Shown here: positions 52,831-61,671 of the stretch, in pieces
Layout of the letters: the number at the start of each line of letters is the position of its first letter
How positions within the stretch are numbered: position 1 is the first letter of the stretch
From: Thiodiazotropha sp040506775
GTDB lineage: Bacteria > Pseudomonadota > Gammaproteobacteria > Chromatiales > Chromatiaceae
Direction: 5' to 3'
NCBI GenBank assembly: GCA_040506775.1
Contig: JBEVWC010000020.1
Span: 124,001-188,000, forward strand
DNA: 64,000 bases
Notes under the pieces: generated by a model
The model's input: the letters and a program-made list of their open reading frames with translations, nothing else
Told to the model about the DNA's origin: nothing
The model's database searches: none
Program-made: the position numbers and the translations under genes

Positions 52831-54073
52831 ACCGAGCCGCTTAGGATTATTCACCTACCTGGCCCTGGCCCTGCGTAATCTGGTTCGTAACCGACGGCGC
52901 ACCACCATCACCCTGCTGACCATGATCTTTGGCATCGGCACCCTGACATTACTCAGCGCCATGAACGATGGCTGGCTGAGTCAGATGAAGACTAACTTCA
53001 TCCTCAGCTTCACCGGGCATCTGCAGATACACGCCAAGGGCTTTGAAGCCTCTCAAAACCTGCGTGACCGGATTGACGACCCCGAGGAGATCACCCGGCT
53101 CATACCCAGTAACCCGGAAATATACGGATGGACCGAGCGCATCCGAACGTCCGGTCTGGCATCGGTCAGCGGCAGCAGTGCCGGTGTTCAGATCATGGCG
53201 GTGGACCCTGAGCAGGAGACCTGGGTGACCTCTATGGATCAGGGCATCAAGGAGGGACACTGGCTCAGGCCGGGGGTCAGTACCGAACTGCTACTGGGAC
53301 GAACCATAGCTCAGAATCTCGGGGCCAAACTCGGCGACCGGGTGATCCTTATGACCCAGAGACCCACTGGTGAGATGGTCTCGGAGGTCTTCTACCTGCA
53401 CGGCATCCTGGAAACCGGCGCCCCGCAAATCGACCGTACCCTGGCGCTGATTACGCTGAATGGCGCCCAGCACTGGTTGCAGATGGGCGATGCGGTAACC
53501 GATATCGTGTTTCGCGCTGATGAACATGACCAGACCGAACAGCTGTATCGCGCCTTTGTTCAGCAGCTCTCGGATACAAAATATGAAATCATGCCCTGGC
53601 AGGAACTCGATCCAATGGTCCGGCAGTGGCTCGAGTTCAGTGATGCCTACGGGTTTGTTGTGCTGTTCGTCGTGATCCTCCTGGTGCTCACTGAAATCCT
53701 CAACACCATGCTGATTTCATTGCATGAACGACAGAAGGAACTGGGGGTGATGGTAGCCATCGGAACCAACCGCCGCCAGGTTTTCATGATGTTGTTGCTC
53801 GAAGCGGTGTTGTTGATCCTGATCGGTGCCATACTGGGGTATGCGGTGGGCAGTCTGATCGTCATGAGCCTCGCGGACTCGGGCATCGATCTCACCGGCT
53901 ATGCCAACGCCTTTGAATTCTTCTACATGGACCCGATTATTCACCCTCAATTGACTCGTGCTTCGGCACTCAAGATTCTGACCGCGACCCTCGCGGCGGC
54001 ACTGCTTGCGGGACTCTACCCGGCCTGGAAAGCGACCCGCCTGTCTCTCAGTCAGGCGCTGCGCACACAATAA
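52823..54073 (+). CDS. ABC transporter permease, FtsX/LolE type (second)
   Basis: A 416-residue paralogue of the preceding permease with the same four-helix layout (first helix near 28-46, RRRTTITLLTMIFGIGTLTL) and tail PAWKATRLSLSQALRTQ. Both carry a similar periplasmic start (GHLQIHAKGF against GSLQIHHEGF), so they arose by duplication and form a heterodimer. The ATPase gene starts nine bases downstream. Confidence 0.9.
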   Translation: MAKPSRLGLFTYLALALRNLVRNRRRTTITLLTMIFGIGTLTLLSAMNDGWLSQMKTNFILSFTGHLQIHAKGFEASQNLRDRIDDPEEITRLIPSNPEIYGWTERIRTSGLASVSGSSAGVQIMAVDPEQETWVTSMDQGIKEGHWLRPGVSTELLLGRTIAQNLGAKLGDRVILMTQRPTGEMVSEVFYLHGILETGAPQIDRTLALITLNGAQHWLQMGDAVTDIVFRADEHDQTEQLYRAFVQQLSDTKYEIMPWQELDPMVRQWLEFSDAYGFVVLFVVILLVLTEILNTMLISLHERQKELGVMVAIGTNRRQVFMMLLLEAVLLILIGAILGYAVGSLIVMSLADSGIDLTGYANAFEFFYMDPIIHPQLTRASALKILTATLAAALLAGLYPAWKATRLSLSQALRTQ

Positions 54074-54081
54074 GGAGACCC

Positions 54082-54891
54082 ATGAGCGATCATCCATCCG
54101 ACACCGTTATCCAGACCCGCAACCTGCATAAGTGCTATTGGGTCGGCACCATGCCCTATCCTGCGCTGCACGGTGTTGACCTTGACATCGAGGCCGGTGA
54201 ATTCGTGGTGCTGGCCGGACGTTCCGGCTCGGGCAAAAGCACCCTGCTGAATATCGTTGGGGCTCTGGAATCAGCCGATAATGGTCAGGTCAAGGTACTT
54301 GGTCAGGATATCCTCAGCATGAACCGGGATGATCGCACCTACTTTCGCCTCAACCACATTGGATTCGTGTTCCAGGCCTATAACCTGATCCGGGTGTTCT
54401 CTGCCCGTGAGAACGTTGCATATGTCTGCCAGTTGCAAGGCAAAAGTCGCAAGGAGAGCCTGGAGATCGCCAATCACTGGCTGCATGAAGTGGAAATCGG
54501 ACATCTCGGTTACCGCCGCCCCGATCAACTCTCAGGAGGACAGCAACAGCGGGTTGCCGTAGCCAGGGCATTGGCCTCGGACCCGAAAATCATCCTCGCC
54601 GATGAACCCACCGCGAACCTCGACAGCATTACCGGCCGCCATCTGGTCGACCTGATGCAGTCGCTGAATCAACGCACTGGCACCACTTTCCTCATCTCAT
54701 CCCATGACCCGGATGTAAAAGCAGCCGCGAGCCGCCTGGTGAAACTGGCTGATGGACAGGTGGTGGATGCATGGGATCAGGTTCCGAGAACCCCCGCCCC
54801 CCTGAATATCGCCTGTCCAATGAGCAATCGCCCGTTGCGGGATCGGCTGAAATATTTTTTCAAGCGTTCGAAAAACACACCCACTCAATAG
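54082..54891 (+). CDS. ABC transporter ATP-binding protein, LolD/MacB type
   Basis: A 269-residue ATPase. Walker A is GRSGSGKST (46-54), the Q-loop at Gln98, the signature LSGGQQQR (150-157), Walker B IILADEP (170-176) and the switch His208. The sequence after the signature (ANLDSITGRHLVDLM) is of the LolD/MacB/FtsE class. It has a C-terminal extension of about 40 residues beyond the normal LolD length. It powers the two permeases upstream. Confidence 0.93.
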   Translation: MSDHPSDTVIQTRNLHKCYWVGTMPYPALHGVDLDIEAGEFVVLAGRSGSGKSTLLNIVGALESADNGQVKVLGQDILSMNRDDRTYFRLNHIGFVFQAYNLIRVFSARENVAYVCQLQGKSRKESLEIANHWLHEVEIGHLGYRRPDQLSGGQQQRVAVARALASDPKIILADEPTANLDSITGRHLVDLMQSLNQRTGTTFLISSHDPDVKAAASRLVKLADGQVVDAWDQVPRTPAPLNIACPMSNRPLRDRLKYFFKRSKNTPTQ

Positions 54892-55021
54892 TCGCTGGAG
54901 CACCGCACTCCGTTTCTGTATCCAACGCCCTCAATGCCATTCTTTTCTTGCAATACATGCCAACAAGCCTCTCAGGCACCTGATCCCAAGAAACCAACGC
55001 TCGTGTCATCCCCATAACCAG

Positions 55022-55055
55022 AAAAACCCACACGGACCTGTTGCCCGTGTGGGTC
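55022..55055 (-). terminator. terminator of the metallophosphoesterase gene
   Basis: ACCCACACGG (55027-55036) and CCGTGTGGGT (55046-55055) make a 10-base perfect stem with a 9-base loop, followed on the minus strand by TTTTT. It lies 31 bases after the stop of the minus-strand gene at 55086. Confidence 0.9.
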
Positions 55056-55085
55056 TACATGAGCTAAAAGAACATGCTGCTTTCG

Positions 55086-56780
55086 TTACATTGACTCAGC
55101 ACATTCCCGAGCATGTTTCTGGCTGTTACATTCAGCAGCGGGGATGTCCCTTCCCACCGCGAAATCCCCTTCGGAGTTGATGACGGCCCAGACCGTTTTT
55201 GTCACGGGATCCACACCATAGGTACCCAAAGAGTCACCCTCGCTCCAGGGACCGACGACAAACTTCGCCTCACCACCGCTGTTATTGTTCACGGCGTTGA
55301 CCCAGTTACCATCGGAGTCCTTGCTGACCAGTGCGAAACTGCCTCTGCCCAGGTGTCTCGGCATGCGGTCATAACTCATGGACAATACATAGGTATCGGT
55401 AACGGTCTCACCCAACTCAGCCATACCCCAGAGTGTCAGCACATGACTGGCCAGGGATTGAGCCCGGGTTGAAGATCGATGAGTATTGTTCTCTGATACC
55501 TTGCTCACCCATCCCGTGTTGATGTCCTTGATCGTGGGACGCCCGTCCATCAGCATCGCCAAGCTGTCATTTACACCGTCAAGTATCCTGGCGTGTGTAC
55601 CCGCAAAGGAATCCTCAACCACTGTATATGAATCCCCCTGGGCGACGCGGAACTCCCGACCATTCAAGCTGTATCCGAAAGTTTCCCGCTTGAACATCTC
55701 GAGGGCAGGCGTTGTGGTAAGACGGCAATCCACACTGGCACCCAATACCCCACCGCAACCGTTATCCGACGCATAGTGATCCACCGTCACCCGGGGGCCA
55801 TCCACCGTCACGATATAGTACCCGACGCTATAAAGCTCCTGGGATATAGGCGTCTCCCTTTGGAAGCCAAAGGCCGGCAGGTTATAAGTGTCATCGTTGG
55901 ACGGTATCCTGGGGGTATAAAATTTATAGCTGTTCGACGCGGTTATGATGTTCTGAAGCTGATGCTTACCATCCGGACTGAGCATGATGGAGCGCATGTG
56001 ATTGTGGTCATGACCACCGATTTCATAGCGAACACCGTTTTCTTCGAGAATCTTGTAGAACACATTTTGAGCTTCTGCATTGACTGCCGGATTCGATCCA
56101 AACAGGATGTCGCTGTGATTGGCCCCGATCAATTCCTTATGACTGAACACAAAGCCATGGCGTTTCCTGCCTTTTTCTTCGAGTTCGGACGCGATCCAAT
56201 CCAGTTGATCAAGCATGTTGTCATTGGATGTATCATTGTTATTGCTGCCGTCCTTACGGGTGAACTGGTCCAACAGAACAAAGGTGGCATTGTTATAGTC
56301 GAAGGCATAGCTCAACCCTTCCAGAACCTCCATTGGGCTGCTGAAGTTTTTCGCCGCACAGGTCATACCCGCCCCGCTTGTCTGAGGAAAGAGTGACGGC
56401 ATTTCATTTGCAGCTTCACCTGAGGACTCATGATTACCCCGCAAAGGAAAAAAGCAGATACCTGCATCATATAGCTGCTGGGCCGCATCCGCCCGGGTAT
56501 CCATGGTGCGATTATCCGGATTGCCATTTGTGGTATCGGTCTCTTTATCGGTCAAATCACCCACCTGGATGACGAACTCCACACCATGACGGATGAACTC
56601 CTGGTTTATTTGTTTGATGATCCCAACAGCAACGGTTTCCGGGTTTTCCCCATCCAGATTGGCCTTCCACTGGGTATCACTCATGATTCCAAATTTCCAA
56701 GCATCGGCATTGACGCTTGTCGGCGCGAATAACACCCCGGATGTCAGCGCAACTGACCACAATACATTCATGACATTCAT
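55086..56780 (-). CDS. exported metallophosphoesterase
   Basis: A 564-residue protein with a Sec signal peptide ending near residue 25 (SVNADAW). The calcineurin-like metal motifs are visible in order: GIMSDTQW with Asp35 (DXQ in place of the usual DXH), QVGDLTD with Asp75, LRGNHE near 113-118, FSHKEL, and GGHDHNH. Purple-acid-type features are not obvious. The C-terminal 170 residues have no recognised domain. It stands alone between the ABC operon and the VgrG gene. The substrate is unknown; phosphate release from organic phosphoesters is likely. Confidence 0.88.
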   Translation of the reverse strand: MNVMNVLWSVALTSGVLFAPTSVNADAWKFGIMSDTQWKANLDGENPETVAVGIIKQINQEFIRHGVEFVIQVGDLTDKETDTTNGNPDNRTMDTRADAAQQLYDAGICFFPLRGNHESSGEAANEMPSLFPQTSGAGMTCAAKNFSSPMEVLEGLSYAFDYNNATFVLLDQFTRKDGSNNNDTSNDNMLDQLDWIASELEEKGRKRHGFVFSHKELIGANHSDILFGSNPAVNAEAQNVFYKILEENGVRYEIGGHDHNHMRSIMLSPDGKHQLQNIITASNSYKFYTPRIPSNDDTYNLPAFGFQRETPISQELYSVGYYIVTVDGPRVTVDHYASDNGCGGVLGASVDCRLTTTPALEMFKRETFGYSLNGREFRVAQGDSYTVVEDSFAGTHARILDGVNDSLAMLMDGRPTIKDINTGWVSKVSENNTHRSSTRAQSLASHVLTLWGMAELGETVTDTYVLSMSYDRMPRHLGRGSFALVSKDSDGNWVNAVNNNSGGEAKFVVGPWSEGDSLGTYGVDPVTKTVWAVINSEGDFAVGRDIPAAECNSQKHARECAESM

Positions 56781-57206
56781 TCGAACTGCTCCCTTAGATA
56801 CTGTTTATTGATGCACCCTGCATGACGACAGGGCAATCACAGATTTCCGCTTCCATGGGCGAAGTGGATCAAAAGCACTTTAAACTTCGAATGTTTTATT
56901 TTTCTTATTGCCAGATAACAGGGATGTGATTCAGCAGGCTTCTATCCATTTATGACGCCATCCGTCTGTCAGAGATCTTCATAACAGCCCGATATGAATC
57001 GGGCCAGGCTCCTACCCCTGAAGCCTCAGGTGCCAATAAATATTCGAACAGACAATCACCTGGCCAACAATCATCCGAATCTGCACCAATCCCCGTCCAG
57101 CAGGCCGTTGTGACAAAGTACCTGTTCAATTCAATTGACCAAAGCTATTCTCAGTCACATACTGAACTTAAGCGAATAGACTCAACACATCCGACAGGAG
57201 TCTTCA
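56781..57206. other. divergent intergenic region
   Basis: The 426 bases between the metallophosphoesterase and VgrG genes must hold both promoters. It is AT-richer than its neighbours. No clear -10/-35 pair or operator could be fixed. CAGGAG at 57195-57200 is the VgrG ribosome binding site. Confidence 0.5.
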
Positions 57207-59399
57207 ATGGCCTTTACACAGAGCAATCGTCAACTGCGGATCAAGACCCCGCTGGGTCCTGATGAACTCCTGATTCTGAGAATGGAGGCCCGCGAGGAAC
57301 TCGGCCGGCTGTTTGAATTCACGGTTGATCTGTTGAGCGACAACGATGCAGTCGCGCACAATGACCTGCTGGGCCAGAAGTTAACCGTCGAAGTCGACAT
57401 GGTCAATACCAGCCCACGCTATTTCAACGGCTTTGTCAGTCAGTTTTCCCAGGTCGGCCACATCGCCTATTTCGCCCACTACCGGGCCACCCTGAGACCC
57501 TGGCTGTGGCTCCTGACGCGCACCTCCGACTGCCGGATTTTCCAGTTCAAAACCGTACCTGACATCATCAAATCGGTGTTTCGAGACAACGGTTTCACGG
57601 ATTTCGAAGATCACCTCAGCGCCAGTTACCGGGAGTGGGAATACTGTGTTCAATATCGGGAGACCGATTTCAATTTCGTCAGCCGCCTGATGGAGCAGGA
57701 GGGCATATACTTCTACTTCAAACACGTGGCCGGCAAGCACATCCTGATCCTCTGCGACGACTACAGTTCACATGCGGTCCTGGACGCCTATCCTGAAATT
57801 CCTTATCTGGCCGAGACCGAAGCAGGCGCCAGCCGGCATCGCGACTATGTCCACAGCTGGACCTTCACGCGTTCCGTACAGCCGGGTTGGTACGCACACA
57901 CGGATTACAACTTTCAGAATCCGAAGACAGATCTCTCAACGAACGCCCCGCTGCCGAGAAGCCATCCCTACTCCGACCTGGAGATTTTCGATTATCCGGG
58001 TGAATATGGCGAGGCATCGGACGGTGAATCCTATGCCAAGCATCGCATCGAGGAGCTTCAGGTACAGCACGAAGTTTTGGCAGCGAAAGGCAACGCCCGG
58101 GGCGTCACCACCGGCGGACTGTTCACTCTGACCGATCACCCCCGGGGCGATCAGAACAAGGAGTACCTGGTCACCGGCGCCACCCACACCCTGCATTCGG
58201 ATGCCTTCGAATCGGTACCGGAGATCGCCGAGGAACCTCTGTATACCTGTGAATTCAACGCGATGGACAGCAAGGCCAGTTACCGCCCCGCCCGCATCAC
58301 GCCCAAACCCATGGTGCAGGGTCCGCAAACCGCGGTCGTGGTGGGAAAATCGGGCGAGGAGATCTATACCGATGAATTCGGCCGGGTAAAGCTCCAGTTC
58401 CACTGGGACCGCTATGGCGCCAGCGATGAGAACAGTTCCTGCTGGGTGCGGGTCGCCCAGGTATGGGCGGGCAAGGGCTGGGGTGCAATGCACATACCAC
58501 GTATCGGCCAGGAGGTGATCGTGGAGTTCCTCGAGGGCGACCCCGATCGGCCGATCATCACCGGGCGGGTCTACAACGCGGACCAGATGCCCCCTTATGA
58601 ACTGCCGGAAAACATGACTCAGAGCGGCATCAAGAGCCGCAGCACCAAGGGCGGCAACACCAATACATTCAACGAGATCCGTTTCGAAGACAAAAAGGGT
58701 TCCGAGGAACTCTACATTCACGCAGAGAAGAACCACACCAATATCACCGAGAGCAGCCGCAGCGAATCCGTCGGTTACAACCGCTCACTCACCGTCGGCC
58801 ATGATAAAACCGAGCAGGTCAAAAATGACAAGACCGTCACGGTCGTGAAGAATCACACCGAGACCATCGGCCTCGACATGAAGCACACGGTTGGGATGAA
58901 CCAGACGCTTTCGGTGGGATTGAACAAGACCGAAACCATCGGCGTGAACAGCATGGAGACCATTGGTGCGGCCAAGGAACTGACCATTGGTGGGCTCTAC
59001 CAGGTCACTGTCGGCGGTGTGATGAACGAAACCGTTGCCGGGGCCAAGGCTGAAGAGGTCATCGGCGCCAAGGTAGAGACTGTGGTCGGGGGCAGAACCA
59101 CCATTGTCGGAAGCGACTGTTCGCTCGAGGTCGACGGCGAACTGAAAGAGGATGTCACCGGCGACAAGGTGAGCAACCTGAACGCCAATTACATTCTGAA
59201 CGTCGGCTCCAATTATGAACTGGATGCGGGCAGCAGCATCAGCATCAAAACCGGCGCCTCATCGATCACCATGGACTCGGGTGGCAAGATTGAGGTCAAA
59301 GGGACCGATGTCACCTTTGCAACGGCGGCGGGTAAAGTGCATATCGATGCAGGTGGCATCATCACGATCAAAGGCACGATGGTCAAAATCAACACCTGA
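57207..59399 (+). CDS. vgrG: type VI secretion system tip protein VgrG
   Basis: VgrG (TssI) trimerises as the T6SS spike. The 730-residue chain has the gp27-like part (start to about residue 360) with LRPWLWLLTRTSDCRIFQ and YCVQYRETDFNFVSRLMEQEG, the gp5 OB region with DEFGRVKLQFHWDRYG and GWGAMHIPRIGQEVIVEFLEGD, and then a C-terminal beta-helix of repeats (about 525-680) in which VG and TIG motifs recur every 7-8 residues. There is no extra effector domain after the needle. No other T6SS structural genes are in the window, so this is a dispersed vgrG island. Confidence 0.97.
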   Translation: MAFTQSNRQLRIKTPLGPDELLILRMEAREELGRLFEFTVDLLSDNDAVAHNDLLGQKLTVEVDMVNTSPRYFNGFVSQFSQVGHIAYFAHYRATLRPWLWLLTRTSDCRIFQFKTVPDIIKSVFRDNGFTDFEDHLSASYREWEYCVQYRETDFNFVSRLMEQEGIYFYFKHVAGKHILILCDDYSSHAVLDAYPEIPYLAETEAGASRHRDYVHSWTFTRSVQPGWYAHTDYNFQNPKTDLSTNAPLPRSHPYSDLEIFDYPGEYGEASDGESYAKHRIEELQVQHEVLAAKGNARGVTTGGLFTLTDHPRGDQNKEYLVTGATHTLHSDAFESVPEIAEEPLYTCEFNAMDSKASYRPARITPKPMVQGPQTAVVVGKSGEEIYTDEFGRVKLQFHWDRYGASDENSSCWVRVAQVWAGKGWGAMHIPRIGQEVIVEFLEGDPDRPIITGRVYNADQMPPYELPENMTQSGIKSRSTKGGNTNTFNEIRFEDKKGSEELYIHAEKNHTNITESSRSESVGYNRSLTVGHDKTEQVKNDKTVTVVKNHTETIGLDMKHTVGMNQTLSVGLNKTETIGVNSMETIGAAKELTIGGLYQVTVGGVMNETVAGAKAEEVIGAKVETVVGGRTTIVGSDCSLEVDGELKEDVTGDKVSNLNANYILNVGSNYELDAGSSISIKTGASSITMDSGGKIEVKGTDVTFATAAGKVHIDAGGIITIKGTMVKINT

Positions 59400-59446
59400 G
59401 CAGCAGGCGACCGTACGGACATGAATCGAACCGGGAGGAACAGATT

Positions 59447-60475
59447 ATGAGCGGACAACCCGCTGCCCGAGTAGGTGACGGCATCATGTGCATGTTGCCC
59501 CAGACACTGCCCGTGGTTCCGCCGCTTCCACATGCCCCGCCACCCGGGCTACCCATCATGCCCCCTGGAGCTGTCACGGTATTGATAGGGGGACAGCCCG
59601 CGGCACGCATGGGTGATTTCAGTTTGTGCATTGCTCCGGTGCCCACCCCCAATCCGATTTTACGTGGCGCCTTTCCCGTTCCCATCATGAACATGCCTGC
59701 TGCCCGGGTCACAGATTCAGGCACCCATCCAGGGTCAGTGATCATGCCACCGGGTTGCATCACGGTGCTGATCGGCCTGGCCGGGGTAACGGGCAATCCC
59801 AGGCTGGGCAACCAGGCCTGTCAGAACATGGCTGCGGGGCGCAATCCAGCGGCAGGTTCCACCGGTCCGAGCGGAACCCCCCTGGGATCGAACACCCCAG
59901 GACAGAGCTACAATAACTGCGGCATCGAATCGTCGCGACAGATCGTGCAGCAGGCCACCGGCGCCAATCCAGGTCAGGAGGCGATGATGAACAATGCCAT
60001 TGCCGGTGGTAACGCGACACAACCTGCCATAGGCAGTAACGTAAATGGCACCGCTGTGACGGCTCAAAATCAGGCATTTTTCAGTGGTGGTACCACTGAT
60101 GCGCAGCAAGCCACCATTCTGACCAACAACGGTGTACCCGCTTCCAACATTCCTCCGACTTCGAGCGGTGCGCAGATCGGTCAGTATGAACTTGCGCTCT
60201 CCCAGGGACGCGGGGTAATCGCCAATGGCGATGTACAGGGTTTACCCGGCTGGGGAACCCAGACCGGTTTTCATGCGGTAAACGTTACAGGATATGAATA
60301 CGACGACGCAGGCAACATCACCCACGTGTACTACAACGACACGGGTAACGGCACCTGTAATAATCGCGTCACCGCGGCACAATTTCAAAGCTTCTTGAAC
60401 TTTGGCGCGAGCAATGCCACCGCTCAGGGATTCTTACCCAACGGTGGTACTGTGACCAACAACCCGATCTGGTAG
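59447..60475 (+). CDS. PAAR-domain protein with predicted papain-like cysteine peptidase effector domain
   Basis: A 342-residue protein that follows vgrG by 47 bases. Residues 1-112 form a PAAR domain (AARVGD, GQPAARMGD, AARVTDSGTHPG), the cone that tips the VgrG spike. After a Gly/Ser/Pro linker (113-152), residues 153-342 contain a likely catalytic set: Gln153 (GQS), Cys158 in YNNCGIESSRQ, His276 in GFHAVNVTGYEY, and Asn297/Asp298 in HVYYNDTG. Cys in an N-terminal helix, His in a strand and Asn/Asp five to twenty residues later is the pattern of C39/papain-like folds. Two unrecognised genes follow and are probable immunity genes. The peptidase reading is inferred; the toxin could also be an amidase or transferase of that fold. 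Confidence 0.75.
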   Translation: MSGQPAARVGDGIMCMLPQTLPVVPPLPHAPPPGLPIMPPGAVTVLIGGQPAARMGDFSLCIAPVPTPNPILRGAFPVPIMNMPAARVTDSGTHPGSVIMPPGCITVLIGLAGVTGNPRLGNQACQNMAAGRNPAAGSTGPSGTPLGSNTPGQSYNNCGIESSRQIVQQATGANPGQEAMMNNAIAGGNATQPAIGSNVNGTAVTAQNQAFFSGGTTDAQQATILTNNGVPASNIPPTSSGAQIGQYELALSQGRGVIANGDVQGLPGWGTQTGFHAVNVTGYEYDDAGNITHVYYNDTGNGTCNNRVTAAQFQSFLNFGASNATAQGFLPNGGTVTNNPIW

Positions 60476-61062
60476 TGCACGTGCTCAAGAGGATCTTTAT
60501 CCATGCTGTCACTCTACTTATCTTCAGTATCTTCAGTACCGGTGTCCATGCCATGTCGATGAAAGAAGCCATACAGCAGATCGGCCAGCACGCCAACATG
60601 ATGCCCATGGAACGGGGCATCACTTTGCCTCTGGTTAAGGTCGAGAACGGCCATGTGATGGTTCGGCGGTTGATCTATTTCACCCGCACCACCCCGGAAG
60701 GCACCTATATCACAGAGCCGCAGTACGAAGCGATCTATGACCTGAGCGAAGAGACCTTCATCACCATACGGCGCTTTGATGTCAAGGTACCGAACCTACC
60801 ACCCGCCCCCTGGATACATAACCGCCCACGCTTCGAAAGCGCGGATGAGATCATTCCCGAATTCGAACGCATCTGGACACTCTATGACATGCTCATCCCG
60901 GCATTCCTCAAGGGTGACGATAACGTCTCACCGGAAATCAAACAGGCTGCAAAACTGTTCACCCAGTATTTCGAACGTCATGCAGAAAAACCTTTGACCC
61001 CCTACTATGACTGGTTCAGTGGTGATTTTCTGCGCTGGATCGGGCGTGTCGCCAACTCCTGA
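60475..61062 (+). CDS. predicted exported immunity protein
   Basis: A 195-residue protein of unknown family whose GTG start overlaps the stop of the PAAR gene by one base (TAGTG). The first 26 residues form a Sec signal peptide (MHVLKRIFIHAVTLLIFSIF, ending GVHA). The rest is soluble, rich in aromatic residues, with the stretch TPYYDWFSGDFLRW near the C terminus. Overlap with an effector gene and periplasmic export fit an immunity protein against a toxin that acts in the periplasm. This is inferred from position only. Confidence 0.6.
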   Translation: MHVLKRIFIHAVTLLIFSIFSTGVHAMSMKEAIQQIGQHANMMPMERGITLPLVKVENGHVMVRRLIYFTRTTPEGTYITEPQYEAIYDLSEETFITIRRFDVKVPNLPPAPWIHNRPRFESADEIIPEFERIWTLYDMLIPAFLKGDDNVSPEIKQAAKLFTQYFERHAEKPLTPYYDWFSGDFLRWIGRVANS

Positions 61063-61073
61063 GGATCCCAACA

Positions 61074-61577
61074 ATGACGGACCTGTTTCCCACCGCCATC
61101 ATCACCGCATCGGCCAGGAATCTCATTGGACCCTCACTGACCTTTGCGAACTACATGAGTCTGCCCATTCCGGTAGTCTCAGACGGAGTTCTGTTTCTGG
61201 CTTTCCTGGTCGGCCGTGGAGAGGCTGTGAATCCGGAACTCGGCTACCAGATCTGGCCACCCAAACTGATCACCCTGTTCGACATCGGCAGCGGACAATT
61301 CCAGGAACTCCGTGCAGTGAGCCCCAGCTTCTTCGCCATTGAGCAGGCTGCAGACCAACCCATTGGCAAAGGTCTGGCCCCGCCTGAAAAGCAGTCGGCG
61401 TCATACCTGGAAAAGGAGCTCAGGTTATTCCAGAGTTGTGACAATCTGATCAACACGCTCGTTCAGGGACAACCCCATGAAGAGGCTCTGAAACAATACG
61501 ACGATCAATACATACAGATGTGTGAGGAACCGCTGCTACCCTATTTTCGCAGGACCCGCCTGGCGCAGATCGGCTGA
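61074..61577 (+). CDS. unrecognised protein, second immunity candidate
   Basis: A 167-residue cytoplasmic-looking protein without signal peptide or membrane helix, 11 bases after the exported protein. It has no recognised motif; the start MTDLFPTAIITASARNLIGP is preceded by GAGGA about 7 bases upstream. It could be an effector chaperone, a second immunity protein or an unrelated cargo. The operon-like spacing supports a link to the PAAR effector. Confidence 0.6.
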   Translation: MTDLFPTAIITASARNLIGPSLTFANYMSLPIPVVSDGVLFLAFLVGRGEAVNPELGYQIWPPKLITLFDIGSGQFQELRAVSPSFFAIEQAADQPIGKGLAPPEKQSASYLEKELRLFQSCDNLINTLVQGQPHEEALKQYDDQYIQMCEEPLLPYFRRTRLAQIG

Positions 61578-61671
61578 AGGCAAAACGCTTAGTCTGCTTT
61601 CTTCCTTGCTGGACCGAACAGCGGCTACCGGACGCACTGGATCGTAAGCTCAGCAACTTGCTCGAACGATT

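Noticed and set aside
58760..59250. VG/TIG repeats in the VgrG C terminus as a possible extra domain
   Set aside because: They are the normal beta-helix needle repeats of VgrG.
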